Part shown: positions 54,847 through 63,178 of the stretch, piece by piece
Position numbering within the stretch: position 1 is the first letter of the stretch
How the letters are laid out: every line of letters starts with the position of its first letter
Source: Glycomyces arizonensis DSM 44726
GTDB lineage: Bacteria > Actinomycetota > Actinomycetes > Mycobacteriales > Micromonosporaceae
Length of the DNA stretch: 64,000 nt
Assembly: GCF_000482705.1 (NCBI RefSeq)
Contig: NZ_AXWO01000016.1
Location: 62,001 to 126,000, forward strand
Direction of reading: 5' to 3'
The notes under the pieces: model-generated
Told to the model about the DNA's origin: nothing
Seen by the model: the letters and a program-made list of their open reading frames with translations, nothing else
Database searches by the model: none
Position numbers and translations under genes: made by a program

Positions 54847-57510
54847 TCAGTCGTCGTGGCCGTGCCCGTTGCCGTTGCCGTGCTCGTCGTTCTCCTCGTT
54901 GGTGCACTGGCCCAGCCACTCCTGGATCGGGCTGCAGTCGTCGTGGCCGCCGTTGCCGTGATCGGGCTGTCCGCATCTGGTGTCGGTCGGGTTCTGCGCG
55001 CAGTACGGGCTGTCGGCGTCGATCGTGTTGTCTTCGTTGAGGATGTCGTCGACGATCGGCGTGCCCACGTGCTGGGCCTCGGTCCAGCCCTGCTCCTCGT
55101 ACCCCTTGACGTCGATCGCCGCGTTCATGAACTGGATCCACACCGGGTAGCTCAGCGTCGCGCCGAACACGCCGTCGGTGCCGCCGTCCTTGTTCAGCAG
55201 CGGCGCGGACTCGGCGGTCGCGTTGCCGACCCACGCGGCGATGCTCAGCTGCGGGATCGCGCCGACGTACCAGGTGTGGGCGTTGGAGCCGTCCGGGTAC
55301 TGGTCGGCGGCCTCCCACGTGCCGGTCTTGCCGGTGTACGGCCGGTCGAGCGGCTCGCCCTCGCCGTCGATGACCGAGCCCACCCACTGGAGGTTGCGGG
55401 CGATGCTCACGTCGATCGCCTGCTCGGACTCGAGGTCGCGGATCGGCTGGACCTCGTTGCCGTCGCTGTCGTAGACCGCCTCGACGAAGTGCGTCTCGTT
55501 GTAGACCCCGTCGGCGGCGATCGTGGCGTACACGGTGGACATGTTCATCACGCTGGTCGGGAACTGCCCGAAGCTGATGTGGTAGTAGAACGGGGCGTTG
55601 TCGACGCTCAGGTCCAGCGGCGTGCGCACCGGAGTGCCGTCCTCGTTGTACCCGTCGAGCGAGGCGAAGTAGTCGAGGTTGCCGCTCTCGTCGGTGACGT
55701 AGCTGCCGTCCTCGTTCTGGATGACGCCGTGGCGCGAGTAGGTGATCGTGCCGTCGGCCTCCTTGTAGAACTTGTAGGTGACCTGCTCGCCGTCCTCGTT
55801 CTGGCTCATCGAGCGGACGCCCATGTCGATCGCGGTCTCCAGGATCGCGGTGGCGCCCCACTTCTCGGCGATCGCGTACATCGGCGTGTTGCGCGAGTCG
55901 CGCACCGAGTCGGTCAGGGTCCGGTCGGTGTTCTCGGTGTGCTGCCCGTTCCTGAGCTCGCCGTCGCCGATGCCCTCGAGCGTGTCGAACTCGCGCGGCG
56001 AGTCGGAGTTCCACCACGAGTCGATCGAGGCGCCGTTCTTGATCGCCGTGGCGGCGGTGATCATCTTGAACGTCGACGACGGCGGGTGCGGGCTCTCGAT
56101 CCCGGCCTTGTCGACGCCGAGGCCGTTCTCCCCGCCGTAGTAGCCGAGCACGCGGCCCGTGCCGGGCTCGACGGCGACCACGGAGCTGGCCATGGACGCG
56201 TTGTAGTCCTCGTAGAGCGCGGCGTTCTCGTTGCTGTCCTCGAACTCGAAGTAGCCGTCCTCGTTCACGTACTCGTCCGCCGCGGCGGGGTTCTCGACGA
56301 CGTTGCCGTCCGCGTCGAGGTACTGCCCCTCCTCGTTGGTCACGCGCTTGAGCTCGCCGCGACTGGCGGCGTCCTCCGCCGCCTTCTGGATCTCCGGGTC
56401 GATGGTCAGCGCCACCGTGTAGCCGCCGGTGCCCTCGTCGTGGCCGTAGAACTCGTTCTGGTCCAGGCCGTAGCGGCTCTCCAGCTCCGCCCAGACGTAG
56501 CCGTCGGTCGGGTTGGTGATGAAGCCCGTCGGCGTGTCGTGGCCCCACGAGCCGGGGTTCTCGACCTGCTTCCTGGTCTCGGGCATGCCCGCGTCGAGCT
56601 GCTCCTGGACGAGCTGCTGCTCCTCCTCGGTGAGGTCCTCGATGGTGAGCAGGGACTCCATGCCGTGCGTCCAGCGGTCCAGCGGGCCGGTGTCGCCCTC
56701 CTCGACCGTGCGCGGGTCGAAGGAGCCGTCACCGGCCTTGACCTGCATGACCAGCATCATCGCCTCACCCCAGGTCAGGTCCTCGAGCTTCTTGCCGAAC
56801 CAGACCTCGGAAGCGGCGGCGATGCCGTAGGCGCCGCGGTTGTAGAAGTTGAGGTTCAGGTAGTGCAGGAGGATGTCCTCCTTGGAGTACTCCTGCTCCA
56901 GCTTCATGGCCATGATGGCCTCGCGGGCCTTGCGGCCGTACGAGATGTCGTCGCGGATGTTGGCGACCATGCCCGCGTACTGCTGGCTGATGGTCGAGGC
57001 GCCCTGGGTGTCGCCGCCGGTGACGTTGTTCACCAGTGCCCGCAGCGTGCCCTTGTAGTCGACGCCGTCGTGCTCGAAGTAGTTCTTGTCCTCCAGCGCC
57101 AGCAGCGACCAGATGACGCTCCTGGGCAGGTCGTCGTAGTCGTCGACGAGCTTGCGCGTGAACTCGCCGTAACCGGCGATGGCGGTCTCGCCGTCGGCGT
57201 AGGTGAAGGTCGTGGACTCGCCGAAGGCGAGCTCCTCGGGCAGCGGGACGCTCTGGAAGAACGCGGCGCCCACGACGGTGCCCGAGCCGAGCATCATGAG
57301 CGCGACCAGGATGAGCGCGGCATAGACGCGGCGGCGGCGCCTCGACATGCGCTTCTTCTTCTTGGGCGGCTTGTCGGGAGTGCGCGAGCGCACCGCCGAG
57401 ACGACCGAGGCCCGCCCCATGTTCCCGCCGCCGCTCGGCGGCTCGACGCTCGCCGAACCGACGGAGGGCCGGGCCGGGGGGTACTGGTCGCGGCGTTCAT
57501 AGTCGCTCAT
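54847..57510 (-). CDS. Class A penicillin-binding protein
   Basis: The 887-residue bifunctional murein synthase has a Lys/Arg-rich cytoplasmic tail, one membrane anchor (about residues 63-84), a GT51 glycosyltransferase domain starting at LLALEDKNYFEHDGVDYKGTLRA (Glu140) and a transpeptidase domain with Ser479-Thr-Phe-Lys482, the SxN motif as Ser539-Arg-Asn541, and Lys728-Thr-Gly730. Between the domains and inside the transpeptidase there are acidic, Asn/Asp/Glu/Gly/Tyr-rich inserts (for example residues 395-435). The tail is His/Gly/Asn/Asp-rich with four Cys. ATG 57510 was preferred to TTG 57516. It builds peptidoglycan at the outer face of the membrane. Confidence 0.95.
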   Translation of the reverse strand: MSDYERRDQYPPARPSVGSASVEPPSGGGNMGRASVVSAVRSRTPDKPPKKKKRMSRRRRRVYAALILVALMMLGSGTVVGAAFFQSVPLPEELAFGESTTFTYADGETAIAGYGEFTRKLVDDYDDLPRSVIWSLLALEDKNYFEHDGVDYKGTLRALVNNVTGGDTQGASTISQQYAGMVANIRDDISYGRKAREAIMAMKLEQEYSKEDILLHYLNLNFYNRGAYGIAAASEVWFGKKLEDLTWGEAMMLVMQVKAGDGSFDPRTVEEGDTGPLDRWTHGMESLLTIEDLTEEEQQLVQEQLDAGMPETRKQVENPGSWGHDTPTGFITNPTDGYVWAELESRYGLDQNEFYGHDEGTGGYTVALTIDPEIQKAAEDAASRGELKRVTNEEGQYLDADGNVVENPAAADEYVNEDGYFEFEDSNENAALYEDYNASMASSVVAVEPGTGRVLGYYGGENGLGVDKAGIESPHPPSSTFKMITAATAIKNGASIDSWWNSDSPREFDTLEGIGDGELRNGQHTENTDRTLTDSVRDSRNTPMYAIAEKWGATAILETAIDMGVRSMSQNEDGEQVTYKFYKEADGTITYSRHGVIQNEDGSYVTDESGNLDYFASLDGYNEDGTPVRTPLDLSVDNAPFYYHISFGQFPTSVMNMSTVYATIAADGVYNETHFVEAVYDSDGNEVQPIRDLESEQAIDVSIARNLQWVGSVIDGEGEPLDRPYTGKTGTWEAADQYPDGSNAHTWYVGAIPQLSIAAWVGNATAESAPLLNKDGGTDGVFGATLSYPVWIQFMNAAIDVKGYEEQGWTEAQHVGTPIVDDILNEDNTIDADSPYCAQNPTDTRCGQPDHGNGGHDDCSPIQEWLGQCTNEENDEHGNGNGHGHDD

Positions 57511-57771
57511 GCTCAACCATCCACGTGTTCGATGTGCCGGTCAGTGGCCCCGCGAGCCGTTGATCGGCCTTGCCGCGGGCGCACCGGGAGGGGAGGTGCT
57601 GGTGCACCTCGCCGGCGCCCCGGCGCTGCGGTCGCCGGGGAGGCTTGGATGATAGCGAACCCGTTCCCGGCTTGCGATACATCCTCAGTTTGGCAGGCGG
57701 CACTCGCGACTCCAAAGCCACCATGGGCATCAGTGGCGCCAATGTGGTCGGCATCCTATGCCCTGCCCACG

Positions 57772-59418
57772 TCAGCCCTGGTCAGACACCCCGCGGGCGG
57801 CCTGCCGGCCCGAGAAGAGGCACCCGCCGAGGAAGGTGCCCTCCAGGGACCGGTAGCCGTGCATGCCCCCGCCGCCGAACCCCGCGGCCTCCCCGGCCGC
57901 GTAGAGCCCCGCCAGGGGTTTTCCGTCCACACGCAGCACCCGGCCGTCCAGATCGGTCTGGAGGCCGCCCAGCGTCTTGCGCGTGAGGATATTGAGCCGC
58001 ACCCCGATGAGCGGCCCCGCCTTCGGATCGAGCAGCCGGTGCGGCGAGGCCACCCGGATGAGCCGGTCCCCGCGGTAGTTCCGCGCCCCTCTCAAGGCCG
58101 TGACCTGCAGATCCTTGGTGAACTTGTTCGCCATCTCGGCATCGCGCCCGACCACGGCCTCCCGCACGGTGTCGAACTCCAGCAGCGGCTCGTCTGTGAT
58201 CGAATTCATGCCCTCGACCAGCTTCTCGAGTGAGTCGGCCACCGTGAAGTCGGCCCCGCGCTCCTTGAACGCCTCCACCGGCCCCGGCGCTCCCGGCAGC
58301 ACCCTCTTGAGCAGCAGCTTGACGTCCTTCCCGGTCAAGTCCGGGTTCTGCTCGGACCCCGAGAGCGCGAACTCCTTCTCCAGGATCTTCTGCGTCAGGA
58401 CGAACCACGTGTAGTCGTGCCCGGTGGTCATGATGTGCTCGAGCGTGCCCAAGGTGTCGAAACCGGGGAACAGCGGCGAGGGCAGCCGCCGCCCGGTCGC
58501 GTCCAGCCACAGCGACGAGGGCCCCGGTAGGATCCGGATCCCGTGGCGCGGCCAGACGGGATCCCAGTTGGCGATGCCCTCGGTGTAGTGCCACATGCGG
58601 TCGCGGTTGATCAGGCTCGCGCCCGCGTCCTCGGCGATCCCGAGCATGCGCCCGTCGACGTGGGCCGGGACCCCGGCGATCATCCGCTCCGGCGGCGTCC
58701 CGAGCCTCGCGGGCCAGTTCCGCCGGACCAAGTCGAAGTTCCCGCCGATGCCTCCCGACGTGACGATCACGGCCTCCGCCGAGAACGAGAACTCACCGGT
58801 GGCCTCCCGGCTCGTGGACACCCCGCGAGGCGCCTCGTCATCGGCCAGCACCGACCCGCTCACCCCGGTGACGGCCCCGTCCGCGGTCTCCAGCCGGTCC
58901 ACGCGGTGCCGGAACGCGAACCGGACCGACCCCGCGTCGACGGCCTCGCGCACCAGGCGCGCGAACGGCTCGACCAGACCCGGCCCGGTGCCCCACGTGA
59001 TGTGGAACCGCGGCACCGAGTTCCCGTGCCCCTCGGCGGTGTAGCCCCCGCGCTCGGCCCACCCCACGACGGGGAAGAACCGCACGCCCAGCCCGTGCAG
59101 CCAGGCCCGCTTCTCACCCGAGGCGAAGTCGACGTACGCCTCGGCCCACTTGCGGGGCCACGCGTCCTCGGCACGGTCGAACCCGGCGCTCCCCAGCCAG
59201 TCGCGCCAGGCGAGGTCGCGCGAATCGCGGATCCCCATGCGCCGCTGCTCGGGCGAATCGACCAGGAACAGCCCCCCGAACGACCAGAACGCCTGCCCGC
59301 CCAGCGACTGCGGCCCCTCCTGGTCGACGAGCACGACGGACTTCCCCAACCGGACCGACTCGGCAGTGGCGACCAGCCCCGCGAGCCCGGCCCCAACCAC
59401 GATGACGTCACTGTCCAT
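57772..59418 (-). CDS. FAD-binding dehydrogenase (KstD/fumarate reductase-like)
   Basis: The 548-residue flavoprotein begins with the dinucleotide motif VIVVGAGLAGLVATAESVRLG (residues 5-25) and an acidic strand end (VVLVDQEGPQSLGGQA). VIVTSGGIGGNFDLVRRNWP and, near the end, LAGLYAAGEAAGFGGGGMHGYRSLEGTFLGGCLFSGR are hallmarks of the FAD_binding_2 family (3-ketosteroid dehydrogenase and fumarate reductase flavoproteins). The substrate is unknown; the long-chain subgroup is simply called FAD-binding dehydrogenase. AAAGG lies 10 nt before the ATG. It is monocistronic. Confidence 0.9.
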   Translation of the reverse strand: MDSDVIVVGAGLAGLVATAESVRLGKSVVLVDQEGPQSLGGQAFWSFGGLFLVDSPEQRRMGIRDSRDLAWRDWLGSAGFDRAEDAWPRKWAEAYVDFASGEKRAWLHGLGVRFFPVVGWAERGGYTAEGHGNSVPRFHITWGTGPGLVEPFARLVREAVDAGSVRFAFRHRVDRLETADGAVTGVSGSVLADDEAPRGVSTSREATGEFSFSAEAVIVTSGGIGGNFDLVRRNWPARLGTPPERMIAGVPAHVDGRMLGIAEDAGASLINRDRMWHYTEGIANWDPVWPRHGIRILPGPSSLWLDATGRRLPSPLFPGFDTLGTLEHIMTTGHDYTWFVLTQKILEKEFALSGSEQNPDLTGKDVKLLLKRVLPGAPGPVEAFKERGADFTVADSLEKLVEGMNSITDEPLLEFDTVREAVVGRDAEMANKFTKDLQVTALRGARNYRGDRLIRVASPHRLLDPKAGPLIGVRLNILTRKTLGGLQTDLDGRVLRVDGKPLAGLYAAGEAAGFGGGGMHGYRSLEGTFLGGCLFSGRQAARGVSDQG

Positions 59419-59646
59419 GGCCCGAGCACCTTTCGAAAACGGCGACGCCTACCGGCGCGTAGGGGAGATATACCAGGGCACTGAGCGGCCCGTCAACCGA
59501 CCGCACCCAGGTGGGCACGGACCACCGTGAATCGGTGCACACCGCCGAATCCGCTTCCGGAGGGGCCCGCGCCTGCCCGGTTCGGTACGAGATCGGTCCC
59601 GCGTTCCGATACGGCATGCTCCTACATGGACCGGTACCGTGAAGTC

Positions 59647-60630
59647 ATGAGCGGAGATGCCCTTGCGCCGGGCGACATTCGAACGCGGCAGCAGCTGAAG
59701 CGGCTTTTCGGCGGCGGGGTGATGAGCGGCATCGAACCCTCCGCGACGACGCCGAACGTGCTGCTCTACTCGGACCCCTCCAAAGGCGAGCAGTACGGCT
59801 ACTACGACTATCTCAACGAGGAGGACGAGTACGGGCCGTTCGCCCTGTACACGGGCGAGGGCAAGGTGGGGCCGCACAAGATGACCAAAGGCAACAAGGC
59901 GATCCTCCATCACCTGGATGACGAGCGGGCACTGCGCCTGTTCATCGCGGTGGGCAAGGTGGAGGGCTCGGGCACGAAACTCCACCAGTACCTCGGTGAG
60001 TATCAAATCGACGCGTTCCAGCCGTACGAACTACGGAAGACCCGGGACCAGAACGGGGACGAGCGGGACGCGTTCGTATTCCGGCTGCGGCCGGTGGGCC
60101 TTTTCGCTCCGCCCCCGATCGACTACATGCCGACGACGATCGAGACCACGCTCACCGAGATGCACTCCGCACCGCCCCTCGAACCCGTCGCCGAGACTTC
60201 GAGTCGGCTGCTCGATCCCGAACGGCACTCGGGCGTACCGGTATCCCGCAAGGCATCTGCGGCGATCTCCGTGCGCCGCCGCGAAGCCGAACTGGTGCAG
60301 CGCTTCCGCGCCTTCCTGGAACGTCACCGGCATGAGGTCAAGCGATACGGCATCAGCATCGCCGGACTTCGCTCGCTGTTCCCCACCGACGTCTTCGACC
60401 GGACTGACGGTGTCCTATACGAGGCCAAGGGCACCGCGAGCCGGAATGCGATCCGCCTTGCGATCGGTCAGCTCTTCGACTACCGGCGTCACATCCGCCC
60501 CGAACCGGCCCGGCTCGCGATCCTCCTTCCCGAAGCCCCGGAGAAAGACCTCCAAGAGCTCATCGAGTCGGTTGGCATCTCGCTCGTGTACGAGGACGGT
60601 GACGAGTTCATCGGTTGGCCGGTGGCTTAA
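59647..60630 (+). CDS. SRA-PD-(D/E)XK modification-dependent restriction-like nuclease
   Basis: The 327-residue protein has two parts. Residues 8-145 resemble the SRA-like domain of ScoMcrA proteins: LKRLFGGGVMSGIEP, then GYYDYLNEEDEYGPFALYTGEGKVG (YDG-type turn), KMTKGNKAILHHL and RDAFVFRLRPVG. SRA domains flip out modified cytosines. The C-terminal part (from about residue 205) is a PD-(D/E)XK nuclease: DGVLYEAKGTASRNAIRLAIGQLFDYRRHI with Asp254, Glu259 and Lys261, then RLAILLP. Together this suggests a single-gene type IV enzyme cutting modified foreign DNA. No methyltransferase is nearby. TACCGT stands 6 nt before ATG 59647; ATG 59626 in frame is an alternative. Confidence 0.82.
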   Translation: MSGDALAPGDIRTRQQLKRLFGGGVMSGIEPSATTPNVLLYSDPSKGEQYGYYDYLNEEDEYGPFALYTGEGKVGPHKMTKGNKAILHHLDDERALRLFIAVGKVEGSGTKLHQYLGEYQIDAFQPYELRKTRDQNGDERDAFVFRLRPVGLFAPPPIDYMPTTIETTLTEMHSAPPLEPVAETSSRLLDPERHSGVPVSRKASAAISVRRREAELVQRFRAFLERHRHEVKRYGISIAGLRSLFPTDVFDRTDGVLYEAKGTASRNAIRLAIGQLFDYRRHIRPEPARLAILLPEAPEKDLQELIESVGISLVYEDGDEFIGWPVA

Positions 60631-60724
60631 AGCCATGCGGCAGGCGTGCCTTGTCGGCATGCGGCAACGGCATCGGCCGAGTAGTAGCATTACCGGCTTC
60701 CCCATCCCCTCTCGTAGGAGCAGT

Positions 60725-61360
60725 ATGTCCACTCTGCACCTCCCTGACTGCCTCAACGCCCGTGATCTCGGCGGACTGCCGCTCGGCGATGCAGTCGCGG
60801 TTCGCGCCGGTGCGCTGCTGCGGTCCGACAACCACGACCGGCTCACTCCGGCCGGCATCGACGCGGTCCGGAAGCTGGGAGTCACCCGTATCCTGGACCT
60901 GCGGTACGACTGGGAGGCGCGCGAGTTCGCCAGCCCGTTCGCCGACGATCCGATCTATCGCAACGTGCCCCTCATCAGGGAAAGCCCGACCTACGATCCG
61001 ACCGCGCCGGAAGACTATCGCCCCGAGCTCGATGAATCCCCCGATCTGATCGCCGCCGCGTTCACCGCTCTCGCCGAGGCGCCCGCGGGCCCGGTGCTGG
61101 TCCACTGCCACGCGGGCCGCGACCGAACCGGCGTGCTCACGGCGTTCGCCCTGGCGGTGGCCGGTGCGAGTGTGGAAGCCATCGCCGCGGAGTACGCGCT
61201 CACCGAAGGCGCCGATCCGGCCACCATGCTCGCGGTGCTCGATCACCTCGACCGGCACTGGGAGGGCGCCACCGGTTATCTGATGAAGGCGGGAGTGCAG
61301 GAACACCACCTGCGAGCGGTGGCGGACCGTCTGACAGAGCGTCGCTCCGAGCAAGCCTGA
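60725..61360 (+). CDS. Tyrosine-protein phosphatase
   Basis: The 211-residue protein belongs to the bacterial PtpB-like phosphatases (Y_phosphatase3). NARDLGGLPLGD at residues 11-22 is the N-terminal signature, RILDLRYDWEARE the substrate loop, and the P-loop HCHAGRDRTG (residues 127-136) holds the nucleophile Cys128 and Arg134. It may dephosphorylate proteins or phosphoinositide-like lipids. GGAG lies 4 nt before ATG 60725, which is preferred over a long upstream open frame in the SRA gene. It stands 94 nt downstream of the restriction-like gene. Confidence 0.92.
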   Translation: MSTLHLPDCLNARDLGGLPLGDAVAVRAGALLRSDNHDRLTPAGIDAVRKLGVTRILDLRYDWEAREFASPFADDPIYRNVPLIRESPTYDPTAPEDYRPELDESPDLIAAAFTALAEAPAGPVLVHCHAGRDRTGVLTAFALAVAGASVEAIAAEYALTEGADPATMLAVLDHLDRHWEGATGYLMKAGVQEHHLRAVADRLTERRSEQA

Positions 61361-61393
61361 ACCGCAGGAATCGTCGTCGACCGCCTGAAGACT

Positions 61394-61651
61394 TCAACCG
61401 TTCGGGAGTCGGCGAGCGGCTTGGCGCAGGAGGTCGGCCAGGCGGTCGCAGGTGGCGTCTATTTCGTCGGTTCGGTTGTCGTTGCTGGGCTTGCCGGTGG
61501 TGATCATGTTGGTCGCGATCCTGGTGAGTATCAGGACGTTGAGGGCCGTCTCGCGGAGAAGGCGGTCGAGCGGGATGCGATGGCGCGCACCTGCGACGGC
61601 GATGACGGCATCGGCGAGTCGATCGAGTTCATCGAGTGCGGAACTGCTCAT
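61394..61651 (-). CDS. Small helical protein of unknown function
   Basis: An 85-residue protein predicted as mostly helical (LDELDRLADAVIAVAG, ALNVLILTRIATNMI, IDATCDRLADLLRQAARRL). A good Shine-Dalgarno (AAAGGAAA) is 5 nt before ATG 61651, so the small frame is probably real even though a longer frame continues upstream on this strand. I recognise no family. It lies between the phosphatase and the GNAT gene on the opposite strand. Confidence 0.6.
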   Translation of the reverse strand: MSSSALDELDRLADAVIAVAGARHRIPLDRLLRETALNVLILTRIATNMITTGKPSNDNRTDEIDATCDRLADLLRQAARRLPNG

Positions 61652-61768
61652 TCGTTTCCTTTCGAGAGACTGCCATTGAGTGTGCAGGGGACTACCGACA
61701 GTTTTTGATGTGAGACTGTCGCATGAGGGAGGACGCTGCGGCGTTGCCGGTGGCGCTAGCCTTGCGCG

Positions 61769-62344
61769 GTGAGCCCCTATCTGACCACTGAACGGATGCG
61801 GCTGCGCCACTTGCGAGAGGCCGATCTGGACCGGTTGGTCGAACTCAATGCGGACCCGGGAGTGATGCGGTTCCTCGACCGGCGGCCGCCCGCTCGTGAA
61901 GCGGTGGCGGCGGAGATCGCCGAGCTGGTGGCGATGGGCGAGCGCCATCTCGGTTACGGCCGCTTTGCCGCCGAGGACCACCGCGGCGCCTTCCTGGGCT
62001 GGTTCGGCCTGATCGTGACCGCCGAGGGACCCGCCGCACCGTCGCTGGGGTACCGGCTGTGCCGGGCCCATTGGGGGAAGGGGCTGGCGACCGAGGGTGG
62101 AAGGGCGCTGGTCGACCGCGCCTTCACCGATCTTGGCGCAGAGCGGGTGACCGCCGAGACCATGTCCGTCAACACCGCTTCCCGGCGGGTGATGGAGAAG
62201 TGCGGCCTGCGCTATGTGCGCACCTTCCACCAGCATTTCGACGACCCGCTACCGGGCACCGAACACGGCGAAGTCCGATACGAGATCACCCGCCAGGCAT
62301 GGCATCGAGCCCGAACGGACCTCGGACGACGGACCACCGCCTAG
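61769..62344 (+). CDS. GNAT family N-acetyltransferase (RimJ/RimL-like)
   Basis: The 191-residue protein has the GNAT order of motifs: TERMRLRHLREADLDRLVELNADPGVMRFL at the N-terminus, LGYRLCRAHWGKGLATEGGRALVDRAF (acetyl-CoA loop, with Arg/His-x-x-Gly-x-Gly/Ala replaced by HWGKGLA) and VNTASRRVMEKCGLRYVRTF. It resembles the RimJ/RimL branch, which acetylates N-termini, amino sugars or small molecules. TAGCCT lies 6 nt before GTG 61769, so it is probably leaderless. It stands alone. Confidence 0.88.
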   Translation: MSPYLTTERMRLRHLREADLDRLVELNADPGVMRFLDRRPPAREAVAAEIAELVAMGERHLGYGRFAAEDHRGAFLGWFGLIVTAEGPAAPSLGYRLCRAHWGKGLATEGGRALVDRAFTDLGAERVTAETMSVNTASRRVMEKCGLRYVRTFHQHFDDPLPGTEHGEVRYEITRQAWHRARTDLGRRTTA

Positions 62345-62749
62345 ACGGGAACAGCGGGCGGAGGGCAGTGGGCAGAGTGCAGTGAGTGGAGCCCAGTGAG
62401 GCGCGGTGCAGAACGGTGCCGAGGAGCGCTCAGCGTGCCACAGGCGGGCCTTGGCGCTTCCTTTTAGCAGCCCAATCGGCGTTCGGGCTGTTAAGCGCGG
62501 CGGTGGCCCGCGAGATCGGACGCCGAGAGCAGATCTTGAAGCCGGGCGGTTTTGGGATGGTTTTTGGTTGCGCTTCAAGCGAATCAGAGATGGGAATCGG
62601 AGTGCTCCCACAGTTAATCGAGCAGGAGCCGCTGATTTCTCGTTGGTCAGTTGGATAGGATGCGGCTTCAGGCGCCTCCCACCGGACGGATGCCTGGTGA
62701 ACTCATGCGTGCCCGACCTATGGCGGACAGCTTGCGTGCCGATTGGGTT
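62345..62749. other. Intergenic region without a gene
   Basis: Nothing coding is convincing in these 405 bases. The first 60 contain irregular GCAGTG/GGCAG repeats, and CAGCCC/GGGCTG at about 62467-62490 form a weak hairpin. The rest is of mixed composition with several stops in every frame. Confidence 0.5.
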
Positions 62750-63178
62750 TCACCACGAGCTGACGCGGTGCCTTCCGTGGTGCCACCGGTTCTTGTACCG
62801 GCGCAGGTGCCAGGTGATGTCACCGAGGCCATCAACCGCGTTCGGGCTCACGTCTGAGGGATCGTGTCGGGCCCGTGCCGCGAGCGCACCGGCGAGTTGG
62901 ATCGCCTCGGCACTCAGGCGACCAAATCTGCGGGCCGCGTGGCCCAAACACAGAGCGGAAACGCCGAGGAATGCCGCGCCGGCAGAGGTGCTGCTCCCCA
63001 TCTTCAGGCAACAATGTTCAATGAAAACGCGATCGACGTCCGCGAGTGCGACTCCGACGAGAGCATCGATCGCCGCCTGCTCATATCGGCGGTCGGCGAG
63101 AGCGCGGTCGATCACCTCGGCGACCGTATCGTGAGAGCGCGACGGCGGGTTCTGAAACCTGCGATGAACATGATTCAT
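62750..63178 (-). CDS. Small HEAT-like helical protein of unknown function
   Basis: The 142-residue product is helical, with a repeat-like segment (VDRVFIEHCCLKMGSSTSAGAAFLGVSALCLGHAARRFGRLS) that resembles HEAT-type proteins seen near toxin/immunity loci of actinobacteria; the resemblance is by pattern only. ATG 63178 is preceded at 7 nt by TATCGT, which supports a leaderless start; GTG 63196 is also in frame. GC content is lower than in the core genes. No partner toxin is visible in the window. Confidence 0.55.
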   Translation of the reverse strand: MNHVHRRFQNPPSRSHDTVAEVIDRALADRRYEQAAIDALVGVALADVDRVFIEHCCLKMGSSTSAGAAFLGVSALCLGHAARRFGRLSAEAIQLAGALAARARHDPSDVSPNAVDGLGDITWHLRRYKNRWHHGRHRVSSW

